DNA of 64,000 nt from Motiliproteus sp965230735 (GTDB lineage Bacteria; Pseudomonadota; Gammaproteobacteria; Pseudomonadales; Balneatricaceae): positions 1,240,001 to 1,304,000 of the forward strand of contig NZ_OZ246016.1 of assembly GCF_965230735.1 (NCBI RefSeq), in the 5' to 3' direction. The notes below the pieces were generated by a model that saw only the letters and a list, made by a program, of their open reading frames with translations, was not told where the DNA came from and searched no databases. This document shows positions 1 to 8,341 of the stretch, piece by piece. Positions within the stretch are counted from its first letter, which is position 1, and each line of letters opens with the position of its first letter. The position numbers and the translations under genes were made by a program.

Positions 1-509
1 TCGAGGGCGCCGAACGGCTCGTCCATCAGCAGAACCTTGGGCTCCATCGCCAGCGCGCGGGCGATACCGACCCGCTGCTTCATGCCGCCGGAGATCTCAT
101 CCGGGCGCTTGTGCATGGCGTGTTCCATATGCACCAGCTTGAGGTTGTGCTCGATCCAGTCGCGCATCTCGGCTTTGGACTTCTTGCCCTTGAACACCTG
201 CTTGACCGCCAGTTCGACGTTCTCGTAGGCGCTCAACCACGGCAGCAGCGAGTGGTTCTGGAATACCACCGCCCGCTCCGGTCCGGGTTCGTTGACTTCG
301 CGGCCGTCCAGCAACACGCCGCCCTGGGTGGCCTGATACAGGCCGGCAACGATGTTCAGGACGGTGGATTTACCACAGCCGGAGTGGCCGATCAGCGATA
401 CGTATTCGCCCTTGGCGATCTTCAGGTTGACCCCGTCCAGGGCCTTGAACGGGCCGTTCGGGGTCGGGAATTCGATCGAAACCTGGCTGATATCAAGATG
501 GGTTTGCAT
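1..509 (-). CDS. nrtD: Nitrate ABC transporter ATP-binding subunit (partial, C-terminus off the left edge)
   Basis: This is the cytoplasmic ATPase that powers nitrate import together with the permease and binding protein encoded just upstream. The visible 169 residues hold a Walker A motif (GHSGCGKST), a Q-loop region, the ABC signature (ISGGMKQR) and a Walker B ending in LLMDEPFGALD, at which point the window ends. The start is the ATG at 509, preceded by AGGAGAAC. It lies 48 bases after nrtB and is the third gene of the unit nrtA-nrtB-nrtD. Taurine and sulfonate transporter ATPases are close relatives; the nitrate role rests on the adjoining NrtA and NasST genes. Confidence 0.9.
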   Translation of the reverse strand, partial: MQTHLDISQVSIEFPTPNGPFKALDGVNLKIAKGEYVSLIGHSGCGKSTVLNIVAGLYQATQGGVLLDGREVNEPGPERAVVFQNHSLLPWLSAYENVELAVKQVFKGKKSKAEMRDWIEHNLKLVHMEHAMHKRPDEISGGMKQRVGIARALAMEPKVLLMDEPFGAL

Positions 510-557
510 GGTTGTTCTCCTGTTCTTTTCGCTGTCTCGCTGTCGTTTCGGTCGGGT

Positions 558-1541
558 TTAGCGCAGCACGACGCTCTTATCCCAGGACACTTTGCGCTGC
601 AGTAGCAGCATGATGCGATCGAGCAGGAAGCCGATCAGGCCGATCACCAGCACCGCGACCATGATCCGGCCCAGCGAGTTGGAGCTGCCGCTCTGGAACT
701 CGTCCCAGACGAATTTGCCCAGCCCCGGGTTCTGCGCCAGCATCTCGGCGGCGATCAGCACCATCCAGGCGATACCCAGTGACAGGCGCAGGCCGGTGAA
801 CATCATCGGGATCGCTGAGGGCAGTACGATCTTGACCACGTGGGTCAGGAACGGCAGTCGCAGCACCTGCGAGACGTTCTTAAGGTCCTGGCTGATGCCG
901 GAGACGCCGACCGCGGTGTTGATCATGGTCGGCCACAGGCAGCATAGGCTGACGGTGATCATCGAGGTGACGAAGGACTTGGCGAACAGCGGGTCATCGG
1001 TAACGTACAGGGCGCTGACCACCATGGTCACCAGCGGAAGCCAGGCCAGAGGTGAAACCGGCTTGAACAGCTGGATCAGCGGGTTCAGGGCACTGTAGAG
1101 ACCGCTGTTGAGGCCGATCAGGATGCCGACCGGGATCGCGATCAGCGAGGCGGCGACGAAACCGGCCATCACTGTGATCAGGCTGGTGCCGATCTGGTCG
1201 ATAAAGGTCGGCTTGCCGGTGTAGGGGCGGATCTTGACCTTGGCGTCGGGGTTCTTCTCGAGCTTCTTGGCGTTTCGGGCCTCCTGGCGCTGGTAGAAGG
1301 CCACTTCCTTGTCACGCTCGGCGTTATGCTCAGCGATCAGGTTGACGCTCTGCTGGTAAACCTGGGTTGGCCCCGGAAACTGACCCAGTGAGGTGTCGAT
1401 GCTCTTGGCGCCGCTGGCCCAGATAAACAGGAAGATCAGCAGCCCGGCGGCTGGGATTGCCAGGGATTTCAGAAAGTTGCCGATGGCGTCCGCACTGAGG
1501 TAAGTACTCAGCACGGTAGTAGTTTGGGTAGCACGGCTCAT
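558..1541 (-). CDS. nrtB: Nitrate ABC transporter permease
   Basis: Inner-membrane permease of the nitrate importer, 327 residues. The N-terminus has a hydrophobic segment (about 23-43), then a charged periplasmic stretch (about 60-115, rich in Lys, Arg and Glu), followed by the five to six membrane spans of the BPD_transp_1 fold. The EAA-like coupling loop region is around residues 220-265. The ATG at 1541 is preceded by GGAG at a good distance. It is flanked by nrtA (173 bases upstream) and nrtD (48 bases downstream), all on the minus strand. The family includes NrtB, SsuC and TauC; the neighbours decide for nitrate. Confidence 0.9.
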   Translation of the reverse strand: MSRATQTTTVLSTYLSADAIGNFLKSLAIPAAGLLIFLFIWASGAKSIDTSLGQFPGPTQVYQQSVNLIAEHNAERDKEVAFYQRQEARNAKKLEKNPDAKVKIRPYTGKPTFIDQIGTSLITVMAGFVAASLIAIPVGILIGLNSGLYSALNPLIQLFKPVSPLAWLPLVTMVVSALYVTDDPLFAKSFVTSMITVSLCCLWPTMINTAVGVSGISQDLKNVSQVLRLPFLTHVVKIVLPSAIPMMFTGLRLSLGIAWMVLIAAEMLAQNPGLGKFVWDEFQSGSSNSLGRIMVAVLVIGLIGFLLDRIMLLLQRKVSWDKSVVLR

Positions 1542-1714
1542 GGGGTTCTCCGTTGTCTAGCTTGTTGCTGGCCGTTATCCACCGAGCGGGCTTGTGGGGC
1601 TCGATCGGTGCGCTTGTCCGGTGTTGTTATTGTTGTTTTGACGGTGGGTGCTCCGTCCCTGGAGCGAGCAGAAAGGTCCGGCTTTCTTCTGGACGGTTTA
1701 TTTCAGAAGCGAGA

Positions 1715-3082
1715 TCAGATCTGTTGGTCGCCTTTCAGACCGATCGCAAACTTCTTCAGGTAGTCGTTCGGGGCTTTGCCGTCGTAGACCACGTTGTCGA
1801 TAAAGTGGGTTTGCGGGGCACGGAAGCCATCTTCGGTGCCGAAGTTAGGGAAGTCGCTGGCAGCCAGCTTGCCCTCTTCGATCAGCTCCTTGGCGGCCTG
1901 TTCATAGATGTCCGGGCGATAAACCTTCTTGGCGATATCCATGTACCAGCTGTCCGGTTTGGCCTCGGCGATCTGACCCCAGCGGCGCATCTGGGTCAGG
2001 TACCAGATCGCATCGGAGTAGTAGGGGTAGGTAGCGTTGTGACGGAAGAAGGTGTTGAAGTCCGGGACCTCACGCTTGTCGCCCTTCTCGTACTCGAAGG
2101 TGCCGGTCATCGAGTTGGCGATCACGTCGTAGTCGGCACCGACATAGTTGGGCTGGGACAGGATCTCGACCGCCTCGGGACGGTTGGCGTTGTTGTTTTC
2201 ATCCAGCCACTTGGCGGCGCGGATCATCGCCTTGACCACCCGGATATGGGTGTTGGGGTACTTGTCGGCCCAGGCTTTGGACACGCCGAACACTTTCTCC
2301 GGGTTGTTCTTCCAGATCTCGTAGTCGGTCACCACCGGAACGCCGATGCCTTTGAACACCGCCTGCTGGTTCCAGGGTTCACCGACGCAGTAGCCATAGA
2401 TGGTGCCGGCCTCCAGCGTCGAGGGCATTTGCGGCGGCGGGGTTACCGACAGCAGCGCATCGGCGTCGATCTGACCCGAGGTGTCGCCTTTGTGGGGAGC
2501 GTAGTAACCGGGGTTGATGCCGCCGGCGGCGAGCCAGTAACGCAGCTCGTAGTTATGGGTCGACACCGGGAACACCATGCCCATGTTGAAGGGCTTGCCT
2601 TCGTCCTTGTAGCTGTCGACCACCGGCTTGAGCGCGTCGGCCTTGATCGGATGCACCAGCTTGCCGTCGTCACCCATGGGGATATTGGGTTTCATCTGAT
2701 CCCAGATGTCATTGGAAACGGTGATGGCGTTGCCGTTCAGGTCCATGCTGAAGGCGGTGATGATGTGCGACTCGGTGCCGTAGCCGATGGTGGCCCCCAG
2801 CGGCTGGCCGGCCAGCATATGGGCGCCGTCCAGCTGACCGTCGATCACCCGGTCCAGCAGCACCTTCCAGTTGGCCTGGGCTTCGAGGGTGACGTACAGG
2901 CCTTCGTCCTCAAAGAACTGTTTCTCGTAGGCCACTGCCAGCGGTGCCATATCGGTCAGCTTGATAAAGCCGAACTTAAGATCTTCCTTTTCCGGTTCAC
3001 CGATCTCGGCCATGACGGCCGTACTCAGGGTCAGACTCAGGGTGACCGAAGCGATGGCGGTGGTCAGCTTGGACAGTTTCAT
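1715..3082 (-). CDS. nrtA: Nitrate-binding periplasmic protein of ABC transporter
   Basis: Periplasmic solute-binding protein that captures nitrate (and probably nitrite) for the NrtB/NrtD transporter. The start is the ATG at 3082, with AAGGAG seven bases upstream; the reading frame is open further upstream but that part has no signal sequence or ribosome site. Residues 1-25 form a signal peptide (charged MKLSK start, hydrophobic core, cleavage near AVMA). The mature part has the NMT1/NrtA pattern: an opening FGFIKLTDMAPLAVA, the DGAHML segment, and the typical CVGEPWNQ near residue 220. It is homologous to NasS encoded at 6367-7407, which lacks a signal peptide. Expression is probably set by the sigma-54 promoter and leader terminator upstream. 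Confidence 0.94.
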   Translation of the reverse strand: MKLSKLTTAIASVTLSLTLSTAVMAEIGEPEKEDLKFGFIKLTDMAPLAVAYEKQFFEDEGLYVTLEAQANWKVLLDRVIDGQLDGAHMLAGQPLGATIGYGTESHIITAFSMDLNGNAITVSNDIWDQMKPNIPMGDDGKLVHPIKADALKPVVDSYKDEGKPFNMGMVFPVSTHNYELRYWLAAGGINPGYYAPHKGDTSGQIDADALLSVTPPPQMPSTLEAGTIYGYCVGEPWNQQAVFKGIGVPVVTDYEIWKNNPEKVFGVSKAWADKYPNTHIRVVKAMIRAAKWLDENNNANRPEAVEILSQPNYVGADYDVIANSMTGTFEYEKGDKREVPDFNTFFRHNATYPYYSDAIWYLTQMRRWGQIAEAKPDSWYMDIAKKVYRPDIYEQAAKELIEEGKLAASDFPNFGTEDGFRAPQTHFIDNVVYDGKAPNDYLKKFAIGLKGDQQI

Positions 3083-3140
3083 AACTAGCTCCTTAATGAA
3101 GTTCAAACTCTTCGGCACAACCGCATCGTGCTGGCTTAAA

Positions 3141-3188
3141 TAAAAAGGCGCCGTGCCCAAGGGGAGTCCCTCGGGAAGCGGCGCCTTT
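3141..3188 (-). terminator. Leader terminator (attenuator) of the nrtA operon
   Basis: On the minus strand, arms AAAGGCGCCG (3188-3179) and CGGCGCCTTT (3153-3144) form a GC-rich stem that runs into a U tract (3146-3142) and lies between the sigma-54 promoter and the nrtA start. An intrinsic terminator inside a 5' leader implies conditional readthrough. NasT, an ANTAR antiterminator, is encoded 4 kb away. Confidence 0.8.
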
Positions 3189-3191
3189 GCC
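3180..3191 (-). promoter_or_regulatory. Candidate ANTAR (NasT) antiterminator hairpin in nrtA leader
   Basis: On the minus strand GGC-AAAGGC-GCC forms a short stem with a six-base loop that has A at position 1 and G at position 4, the loop pattern known for ANTAR-protein RNA targets. It overlaps the 5' arm of the leader terminator, so the two structures exclude each other. The stem is only 3 bp and I could not identify the usual first hairpin upstream. Confidence 0.5.
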
Positions 3192-3248
3192 TGCGGGGTT
3201 TATCTTGTCGAGCACGATCGAGATTGCTTGTGCCTTTGAATTTGTTAA

Positions 3249-3265
3249 TGCACTACCTGTGCCAA
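3249..3265 (-). promoter_or_regulatory. Sigma-54 promoter for nrtABD
   Basis: The minus strand reads TTGGCACAGGTAGTGCA, with GG and GC elements 10 bases apart and only one change from the TTGGCAC-N5-TTGC consensus. It predicts a start near 3238 and a leader of about 155 nt that contains the attenuator. Sigma-54 control fits NtrC-type nitrogen regulation. Confidence 0.75.
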
Positions 3266-3357
3266 TTTTTATAAATCTTTATAAACAGTGAGTTATGAAG
3301 TCTTTTGTTGCCTTATCTCAATTTTTAGGCTCTGTTGCGATGCGGAATAAAGGCGGG

Positions 3358-3374
3358 TGCACTAGTTTGGGGCC
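3358..3374. promoter_or_regulatory. Possible NtrC-binding site upstream of nrtA
   Basis: TGCACTAGTTTGGGGCC partly fits the NtrC consensus (GCAC-N7-GTGC type); the right half is degenerate. It lies about 100 bases upstream of the sigma-54 promoter, a normal enhancer distance. The remaining 3375-3600 region is AT-rich intergenic DNA before the GGDEF/EAL gene, in which I see no further gene. Confidence 0.3.
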
Positions 3375-3603
3375 TGTCAGACTCAACTTTAGTCACAATC
3401 TTTATGAGGCCTTTGTAAAGCGCATTAACCCTTGTTAGGATCGGGTCTTTCGCTAGGGATGGCGTGTAGTATCGAAGTCAAAAGCTGTATTAGGATCAAT
3501 ACAAAAGCTGAAGTATTGATCTGCGTTATGGTGTTTTCGAGCAGGTCCCCTAGAGTGTGTTGTCGCGGTGCAGTCCGACCGTGACTCTGGGAGTTCAGAA
3601 GTG

Positions 3604-6258
3604 ATGTCGAATGTCCTAAAACGCTATTTTTCCAATTGTTCAATCCGCGCCTTTATTCTGCGGATCTCGGTGCTGTTCTCGGTACTGGGGTTTTTAATCA
3701 TCTACCTGGGGGCCAGTCAGGCCTACGATAGTGCCTTGCGCGACAGTAGTCGGGCGATTGCCGACAGCCGTGCCGAACTGATCTTCGATGATCTCACGGC
3801 GGCGATGGACCGGGGCATCAGCCGCGCCGAAATGGCCAGTCTGTTGCAGCAGATCAATCAGGGCGACGGCAACAGTTCACTGCAGGTTCGGCTGTTCCGA
3901 AGTGAATTGATCGAACAGGATATCGGTTATAACCAGGGCCCCAAGCCGGATAGCTTCGTCTTACGCAGCCTGTTGGCCGGAACCCGGCTGCACAGCTTTG
4001 AACAGGATCAGGTCCGTTACAGTTACCCGCTGAAAGCCAGCGAACAGTGCATCCAGTGTCATCGACAGGTCAATGAAGGAGAAGTGCTCGGGGTGCTCGA
4101 GATCCGTCAGGACCTGGGGCCGATGCTGGCCGGAGCCCGCAGCGAGCTGTTGACCAACCTGCTGTGGCTGGCGCCGATCCCGCTGCTGCTGGCGATCTGG
4201 GTGGTACGTTTGCTGAATCGTCGAATCAATCGATCGGTGGTGCTGTTGGAGCAGCGTATCGACCAGGTGCAATCCCTGTCCGATCTGTCACAGCTGAAGT
4301 TCGAGCGCTCCGAGCTGGGCTTCACCGATCTGCAGCGCATCTTCTCCAAGTTTGAGCGCCTGACCGACAAGACCCGAGCGATCGCGGTTGATAAAGAGCT
4401 GCTGGAGTTTGAGATCCGGCTGCTGGAGCGCTTCGTGATCACCTCCGAAGTGATCCAGGGCTGGCACTACCATGTCTGCGAATTGCTGCAGGAGATCAAT
4501 CAGGTACTCAACGCCAGTAACCTGTTCAGTATCTTCAAAGTCGATGACGAGGTGCTGGGGCTGGAGATCTTCTGGCTGCAGCCGCCGACCACGCAGACCC
4601 GCGAGCGGCTGGAGCAGGAGATTCGCCAGACCCTGAGCCAATCCCCCCATTTCCATGAAGCCGCGTTGCTGGAAGTTAACCATCACGTGGCCGATGAGTC
4701 GGCCGAACCGATGGAGTTGGCGCTGGAAGATATCCGCTTCCAGACCAAAAGCCTGCTGCTGGAAACCCCCAAACTGGGCGGTATCGTCGGGATCGGCGTG
4801 CACAGCGACGTGGTGGCCGATCAGACCCGGATGCTGGTGACCGAGAGCATTCTGTCGACCATGCTGAACGTGGTCGGCTCGGTTAAGGCGATCTACAAAT
4901 ACACCCGTGACATGGAGTATTACGCCACCCGGGATTCGCTGACCGATCTCTATAATCAGCGCATGTTCTGGGAGCTGATGGACAACGAGATTTCGCGCTG
5001 CAAGCGGGATCGCTCCAAGGTGGCGCTGCTGGTGCTGGATGTGGACAACTTCAAGTCGATCAACGATGCCTACGGCAACGGTTTCGGCGATCAGTGTCTG
5101 CAGCAGTTGGCCCAAACCATCAAAGCGGTGCTACGCAGCGAAGATATTTTGTCGCGCTATGCCGGTGACCGCTACACCGTGGTGTTGCCGGGCGATGATA
5201 TGCAGCAGTCCCAGCAGGTCGCCAAGCGAATTCTAGAGGCGGTCAATGAGTTAGAAATGACGGCCTCCGACGATCAGTCGGTCCGCAGTTCGGTGTCGAT
5301 CGGCACCGCGGTTTATCCCGACCACGCCCATAACTCCCGTGATCTGTTGATGTTCGGCGAGAACATCATGCGCAAGGCCAAGCGTGAGGGTAAGAACCGC
5401 GCCTGCGTACCCAGCAACGAAGATGTGCTGGAAACCTTCAAGGAGCTGAACCAGAAGAGCCGGATTATTCTGTCGGCGATCGAGAACAAGCAGATCACGC
5501 CGTTCTTCCAGCCGATCATGGGGCTGGATAGCCGTAAGATCGAAGCGGTGGAGGTGCTGAGCCGGATTCGACTCGAGGATGGCGGACTGATGGGGGCCCA
5601 CGAGTTTATCGAAGTGGCCGAATCGATGGGGCTGATCCACAGCCTGGATCTGGTGGTGATTGAGCGGGCGCTGCAGCAGGTTCAGGATGAAGGGTTCCCA
5701 GGACTGGTGTTTATCAACCTGTCGCCCAGCTCGTTGGTGATGTCGGAATTCCTGCCGCGGATCCGCGAGCTGACCCGCCAGACCGGTATCGATCCGGGTC
5801 GCATCGTGTTCGAAATGACCGAGCGAGACACGGTCAAGAACCTGGCGCTGTTGGAGCGCTTCGTTAAGCACCTCAAGAGTGCCGGTTTCAAATTGGCGGT
5901 GGATGACTTCGGTTCCGGCTTCTCATCGTTCCACTACCTGAAGCACTTCCCGATCGACTATGTGAAGATCGAAGGGGAGTTCGTCTCCAACATGATCAAC
6001 TCTGAGCGCGATGCCAGCGTGGTTCGCTGTATTGCCCAGCTGGCCAAAGACCTGGGCGCCCGTACCGTGGCCGAGTTTATCGAGGACGATGAGGTATTGC
6101 AGGCGGTCGGAGAGATCAATATCGATCTGGGCCAGGGCTACCATATCGGTCGACCCCAGAGTCGTATCTACACGGATCTCGATCCGGAACTGGCCGCGAT
6201 GCTTCCCGAGTCGAAACATGCGGAAGCGCCCTCCGAGCCGGAGCTGGAAGAGGTCTGA
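3604..6258 (+). CDS. Membrane GGDEF/EAL protein with periplasmic c-type heme motif
   Basis: Predicted cyclic-di-GMP enzyme of 884 residues. A membrane segment near residues 16-38 is followed by a periplasmic sensor domain containing CIQCH (C149, C152, H153), a covalent heme c site, and a second membrane segment near 183-203. The cytoplasmic part has a GGDEF domain whose signature is degenerate (AGDRY at 520-524). A largely intact EAL domain follows (EVL at 650, then NLSPSS, FEMTE, DDFGSGFSS, DYVKIE), so net phosphodiesterase activity is more likely than synthesis. GGGAG precedes both GTG 3601 and ATG 3604; either could start translation. Heme suggests sensing of redox, NO or O2; the nitrate neighbourhood is compatible but does not prove it. 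Confidence 0.88.
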   Translation: MSNVLKRYFSNCSIRAFILRISVLFSVLGFLIIYLGASQAYDSALRDSSRAIADSRAELIFDDLTAAMDRGISRAEMASLLQQINQGDGNSSLQVRLFRSELIEQDIGYNQGPKPDSFVLRSLLAGTRLHSFEQDQVRYSYPLKASEQCIQCHRQVNEGEVLGVLEIRQDLGPMLAGARSELLTNLLWLAPIPLLLAIWVVRLLNRRINRSVVLLEQRIDQVQSLSDLSQLKFERSELGFTDLQRIFSKFERLTDKTRAIAVDKELLEFEIRLLERFVITSEVIQGWHYHVCELLQEINQVLNASNLFSIFKVDDEVLGLEIFWLQPPTTQTRERLEQEIRQTLSQSPHFHEAALLEVNHHVADESAEPMELALEDIRFQTKSLLLETPKLGGIVGIGVHSDVVADQTRMLVTESILSTMLNVVGSVKAIYKYTRDMEYYATRDSLTDLYNQRMFWELMDNEISRCKRDRSKVALLVLDVDNFKSINDAYGNGFGDQCLQQLAQTIKAVLRSEDILSRYAGDRYTVVLPGDDMQQSQQVAKRILEAVNELEMTASDDQSVRSSVSIGTAVYPDHAHNSRDLLMFGENIMRKAKREGKNRACVPSNEDVLETFKELNQKSRIILSAIENKQITPFFQPIMGLDSRKIEAVEVLSRIRLEDGGLMGAHEFIEVAESMGLIHSLDLVVIERALQQVQDEGFPGLVFINLSPSSLVMSEFLPRIRELTRQTGIDPGRIVFEMTERDTVKNLALLERFVKHLKSAGFKLAVDDFGSGFSSFHYLKHFPIDYVKIEGEFVSNMINSERDASVVRCIAQLAKDLGARTVAEFIEDDEVLQAVGEINIDLGQGYHIGRPQSRIYTDLDPELAAMLPESKHAEAPSEPELEEV

Positions 6259-6366
6259 AGAGGTCTGAGCAAGCTGCGCATATTCCGCGGCGGCTTGTGG
6301 CTGTCAGCCGGGTCCGTAATCCCGGCACAGTTTTGAAGTCATGCCTGGATCTTGCAGGCAGGCTCT

Positions 6367-7407
6367 CTAAGTCTGGGATGCCATCGAGCGGGTCGCTCGT
6401 TCAAACAGATCGATCCGGAATACCTGCGGCAGCAGCCGACGATTGGCGAGTTCCGCATCGGCGGCACCGAGTTGACCGGCTGCCAGCATCTGTCCGATCA
6501 ACCACTCCCCCTGCTTGGGACTGGGGGCGTTCATCTGCGCGTCGAAGAACTGCTGGTGCAGCGGCGCCGAACCCCAGTGGTGCTGGTAACCGGTTTCCAG
6601 CAGTGGTAACAGACTGTGATCCAGATAGGGAGGCAGCGCCAGTAACTCCAGCAGGGCCTGCTTGTCGTTGCAGCGGCTGATCCACTGGCAGGCCTGATAC
6701 AGGGCGCGAATCAGGGCGGCAGCGGTTTCCGGGTGCTGCTCTGCCCAGGCCTGGGTTACGGCGAACACCTTCTCCGGCACTTCGGGCCAGAGCTGCTGAC
6801 CCGGCGCGACGATCAGGCCGTGGCCCTGCAGCACCGCCAGCGAATTCCAAGGCTCGCCGACACAATAGCCATCGATCTGACGCTGCGCCAGTGCGGTGAT
6901 CATCTGCGCCGGCGGGATGGCCCGCCATTCGATCTCGGTGTCCGGGTTGATGCCGCTGCGGCCCAACCAGTCCCGCAGCAGATAGTGGTGGTTGGAGTAG
7001 GGATAGACGGTCGCGAACACCGGCTTGCGCCCGAGCTTCGGCAACTGCTGCCGCAGCGCCAGCCCCAACGCCGACGGCGAGGTTTCTCCGTCGGCCTGTT
7101 CGTGCAGCCGCTGGTAGAACGGTACCGAGCAGGTGATGGCGTTGCCGTTGCGGCTCAGTGACAGCAGGATGCAGCTGGGCAGCGCAGGGCTGCCCAGCCC
7201 CAGGGTTGCGGCCAGTGGCATCGGTGCCAACATCTGGGCGCCGTCGAGCAGGCCGTAGTTGAGCTTGTCACGGATCGACGACCAGCTGGCTTCACGGCTC
7301 AGCACCACGTTCAGACCCTGTTCGCGGAACAGACCCTGCTCCCGTGCCACCACCAGCGGGGCGCAATCGAGCAGCGGTACGAATCCCAGTTTAAGTTGCT
7401 CGGCCAT
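6367..7407 (-). CDS. nasS: NasS-like nitrate/nitrite sensor
   Basis: Cytoplasmic homologue of the nitrate-binding protein NrtA, 346 residues, with no signal peptide (it starts MAEQLKLGFVPLLDCAP). It keeps the DGAQML and CVGEPWN signatures seen in NrtA. In known NasS-NasT systems, NasS binds NasT without nitrate and releases it when nitrate or nitrite is bound, allowing antitermination at nas leaders. The ATG at 7407 is preceded by AAGGAG. It lies 42 bases downstream of nasT on the same strand, so the pair is an operon. The alternative, an orphan transporter subunit, is unlikely without a secretion signal. Confidence 0.88.
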   Translation of the reverse strand: MAEQLKLGFVPLLDCAPLVVAREQGLFREQGLNVVLSREASWSSIRDKLNYGLLDGAQMLAPMPLAATLGLGSPALPSCILLSLSRNGNAITCSVPFYQRLHEQADGETSPSALGLALRQQLPKLGRKPVFATVYPYSNHHYLLRDWLGRSGINPDTEIEWRAIPPAQMITALAQRQIDGYCVGEPWNSLAVLQGHGLIVAPGQQLWPEVPEKVFAVTQAWAEQHPETAAALIRALYQACQWISRCNDKQALLELLALPPYLDHSLLPLLETGYQHHWGSAPLHQQFFDAQMNAPSPKQGEWLIGQMLAAGQLGAADAELANRRLLPQVFRIDLFERATRSMASQT

Positions 7408-7449
7408 CTCGGCTCCTTGTCTATGGTCTCTTTCCGGTCTGTTGCCGGG

Positions 7450-8040
7450 TTACGCCAGCGCTTCCAATACCTTGATCACGTCGGCGGCCACCACGCCGAG
7501 TTTCTGATTCCGGTCCATCGCTAGCTTACGCAGGGTGCGATAGGCCTGATCTTCGTCGCAGCTCTGATGCTTCATCAGCAGCGCCTTGGCCCGGTCGATC
7601 TGCTTGCGGCCGGCCAGTTCGGTGCGGGTCTGCTCCAGCTCCCGTCGCAGGCTGTGGTAGGTCTCGAACTGGGCGATGGCGGAGTCGATGATTGGCCGAA
7701 TTCGATCCGGTTTCAGGCCATCGGCGATATAGGCGCTGACGCCGGCTTTGACGGCAGCCCTGATGGTCTGACTGTCGGATTCCGCTTCGGCGAAGAAAAC
7801 CACCGGCCGGGGGTGATCCCGATGCACCGCCGACATGCTCTCCAGGGTGTCACGATCCGGGTTGTCCATATCGATCAGAATGATATCCGGCCGAATCCGA
7901 TCGACGTGTTCACTCAATCCGTCGGCACTGTTCAGGTGCTCGATAACCCGGTATCCCTGCGTGCGCAGCGTGCCGATCAACGCTTCGGCGCGTTGAGGTT
8001 CGTCATCGATCAACAGAATGTCGAGGCTCGGTTGGGTCAT
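7450..8040 (-). CDS. nasT: NasT-like ANTAR-domain response regulator (antiterminator)
   Basis: RNA-binding antiterminator of 196 residues. The N-terminal receiver-like domain (about 5-120) has LLIDDE and an Asp in LIDMDNPD. A helical linker leads to a C-terminal ANTAR domain (about 130-195: RKQIDRAKALLMKH, then DQAYRTLRKLAMDRNQKLG). The start is the ATG at 8040 with CAGGA upstream; the longer open frame to 8142 crosses the promoter and is rejected. It is co-transcribed with nasS and divergent from nasA. Its likely targets are the terminators in the nrtA and nasA leaders. Confidence 0.92.
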   Translation of the reverse strand: MTQPSLDILLIDDEPQRAEALIGTLRTQGYRVIEHLNSADGLSEHVDRIRPDIILIDMDNPDRDTLESMSAVHRDHPRPVVFFAEAESDSQTIRAAVKAGVSAYIADGLKPDRIRPIIDSAIAQFETYHSLRRELEQTRTELAGRKQIDRAKALLMKHQSCDEDQAYRTLRKLAMDRNQKLGVVAADVIKVLEALA

Positions 8041-8091
8041 CGTTGTCCTGGGTCTGTAAGCCGGTTTATGGCGATGTTGCCGATTGAATGT

Positions 8092-8107
8092 TGCAGATTT
8101 TGTGCCA
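8092..8107 (-). promoter_or_regulatory. Sigma-54 promoter for nasTS
   Basis: The minus strand reads TGGCACAAAATCTGCA, with the GG and GC pairs 10 bases apart and a perfect TGGCAC -24 element; the -12 element is CTGC rather than TTGC. The predicted start is about 40 bases before the nasT ATG. Confidence 0.65.
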
Positions 8108-8145
8108 CGGAGATTTCTCGGCCAGAAATTGTTGCGCTGCAAAAA

Positions 8146-8162
8146 CTGGCACGGCGGTTGCT
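8146..8162 (+). promoter_or_regulatory. Sigma-54 promoter for nasA
   Basis: CTGGCACGGCGGTTGCT is an exact match to TGGCAC-N5-TTGC. It predicts a start near 8174 and a leader of about 168 nt that holds the attenuator. It lies back to back with the nasTS promoter, so one set of enhancer sites could serve both. Confidence 0.85.
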
Positions 8163-8263
8163 ATGTGTTTATTGGGGAGCACCTTGTTGCCCTGGCTCTT
8201 CCCGGAGCCAACCACCTTTATGTAGGGAGTCCGTCAGCGTCTCTGACCGCCTGCGGATTCGAA

Positions 8264-8277
8264 GGGCAACGTTGCCC
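8264..8277 (+). promoter_or_regulatory. Candidate ANTAR (NasT) antiterminator hairpin in nasA leader
   Basis: GGGC-AACGTT-GCCC forms a 4-bp stem with a six-base loop having A1 and G4. Its 3' arm (8274-8277) is also the first part of the terminator stem, so protein binding here would block termination. I did not find a convincing partner hairpin upstream. Confidence 0.55.
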
Positions 8278-8308
8278 GACCGGTTTTTTGCCGGTCGGGC
8301 TTTTTTTT
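8274..8308 (+). terminator. Leader terminator (attenuator) of nasA
   Basis: GCCCGACCGG (8274-8283) pairs perfectly over 10 bp with CCGGTCGGGC (8291-8300), followed by eight T (8301-8308). It sits between the nasA promoter and the nasA start, so it must be overcome for nasA expression. Confidence 0.9.
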
Positions 8309-8341
8309 GCCTGTCAGGCAGCAGAATCAACGGAGATCAAG

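Noticed and set aside
1553..3088. Long open frame (511 codons) opposite nrtA
   Set aside because: It is antisense to a clear NrtA gene with signal peptide and family motifs; its composition (Val/Gly/Asp/His-rich) is that of a codon-bias shadow.
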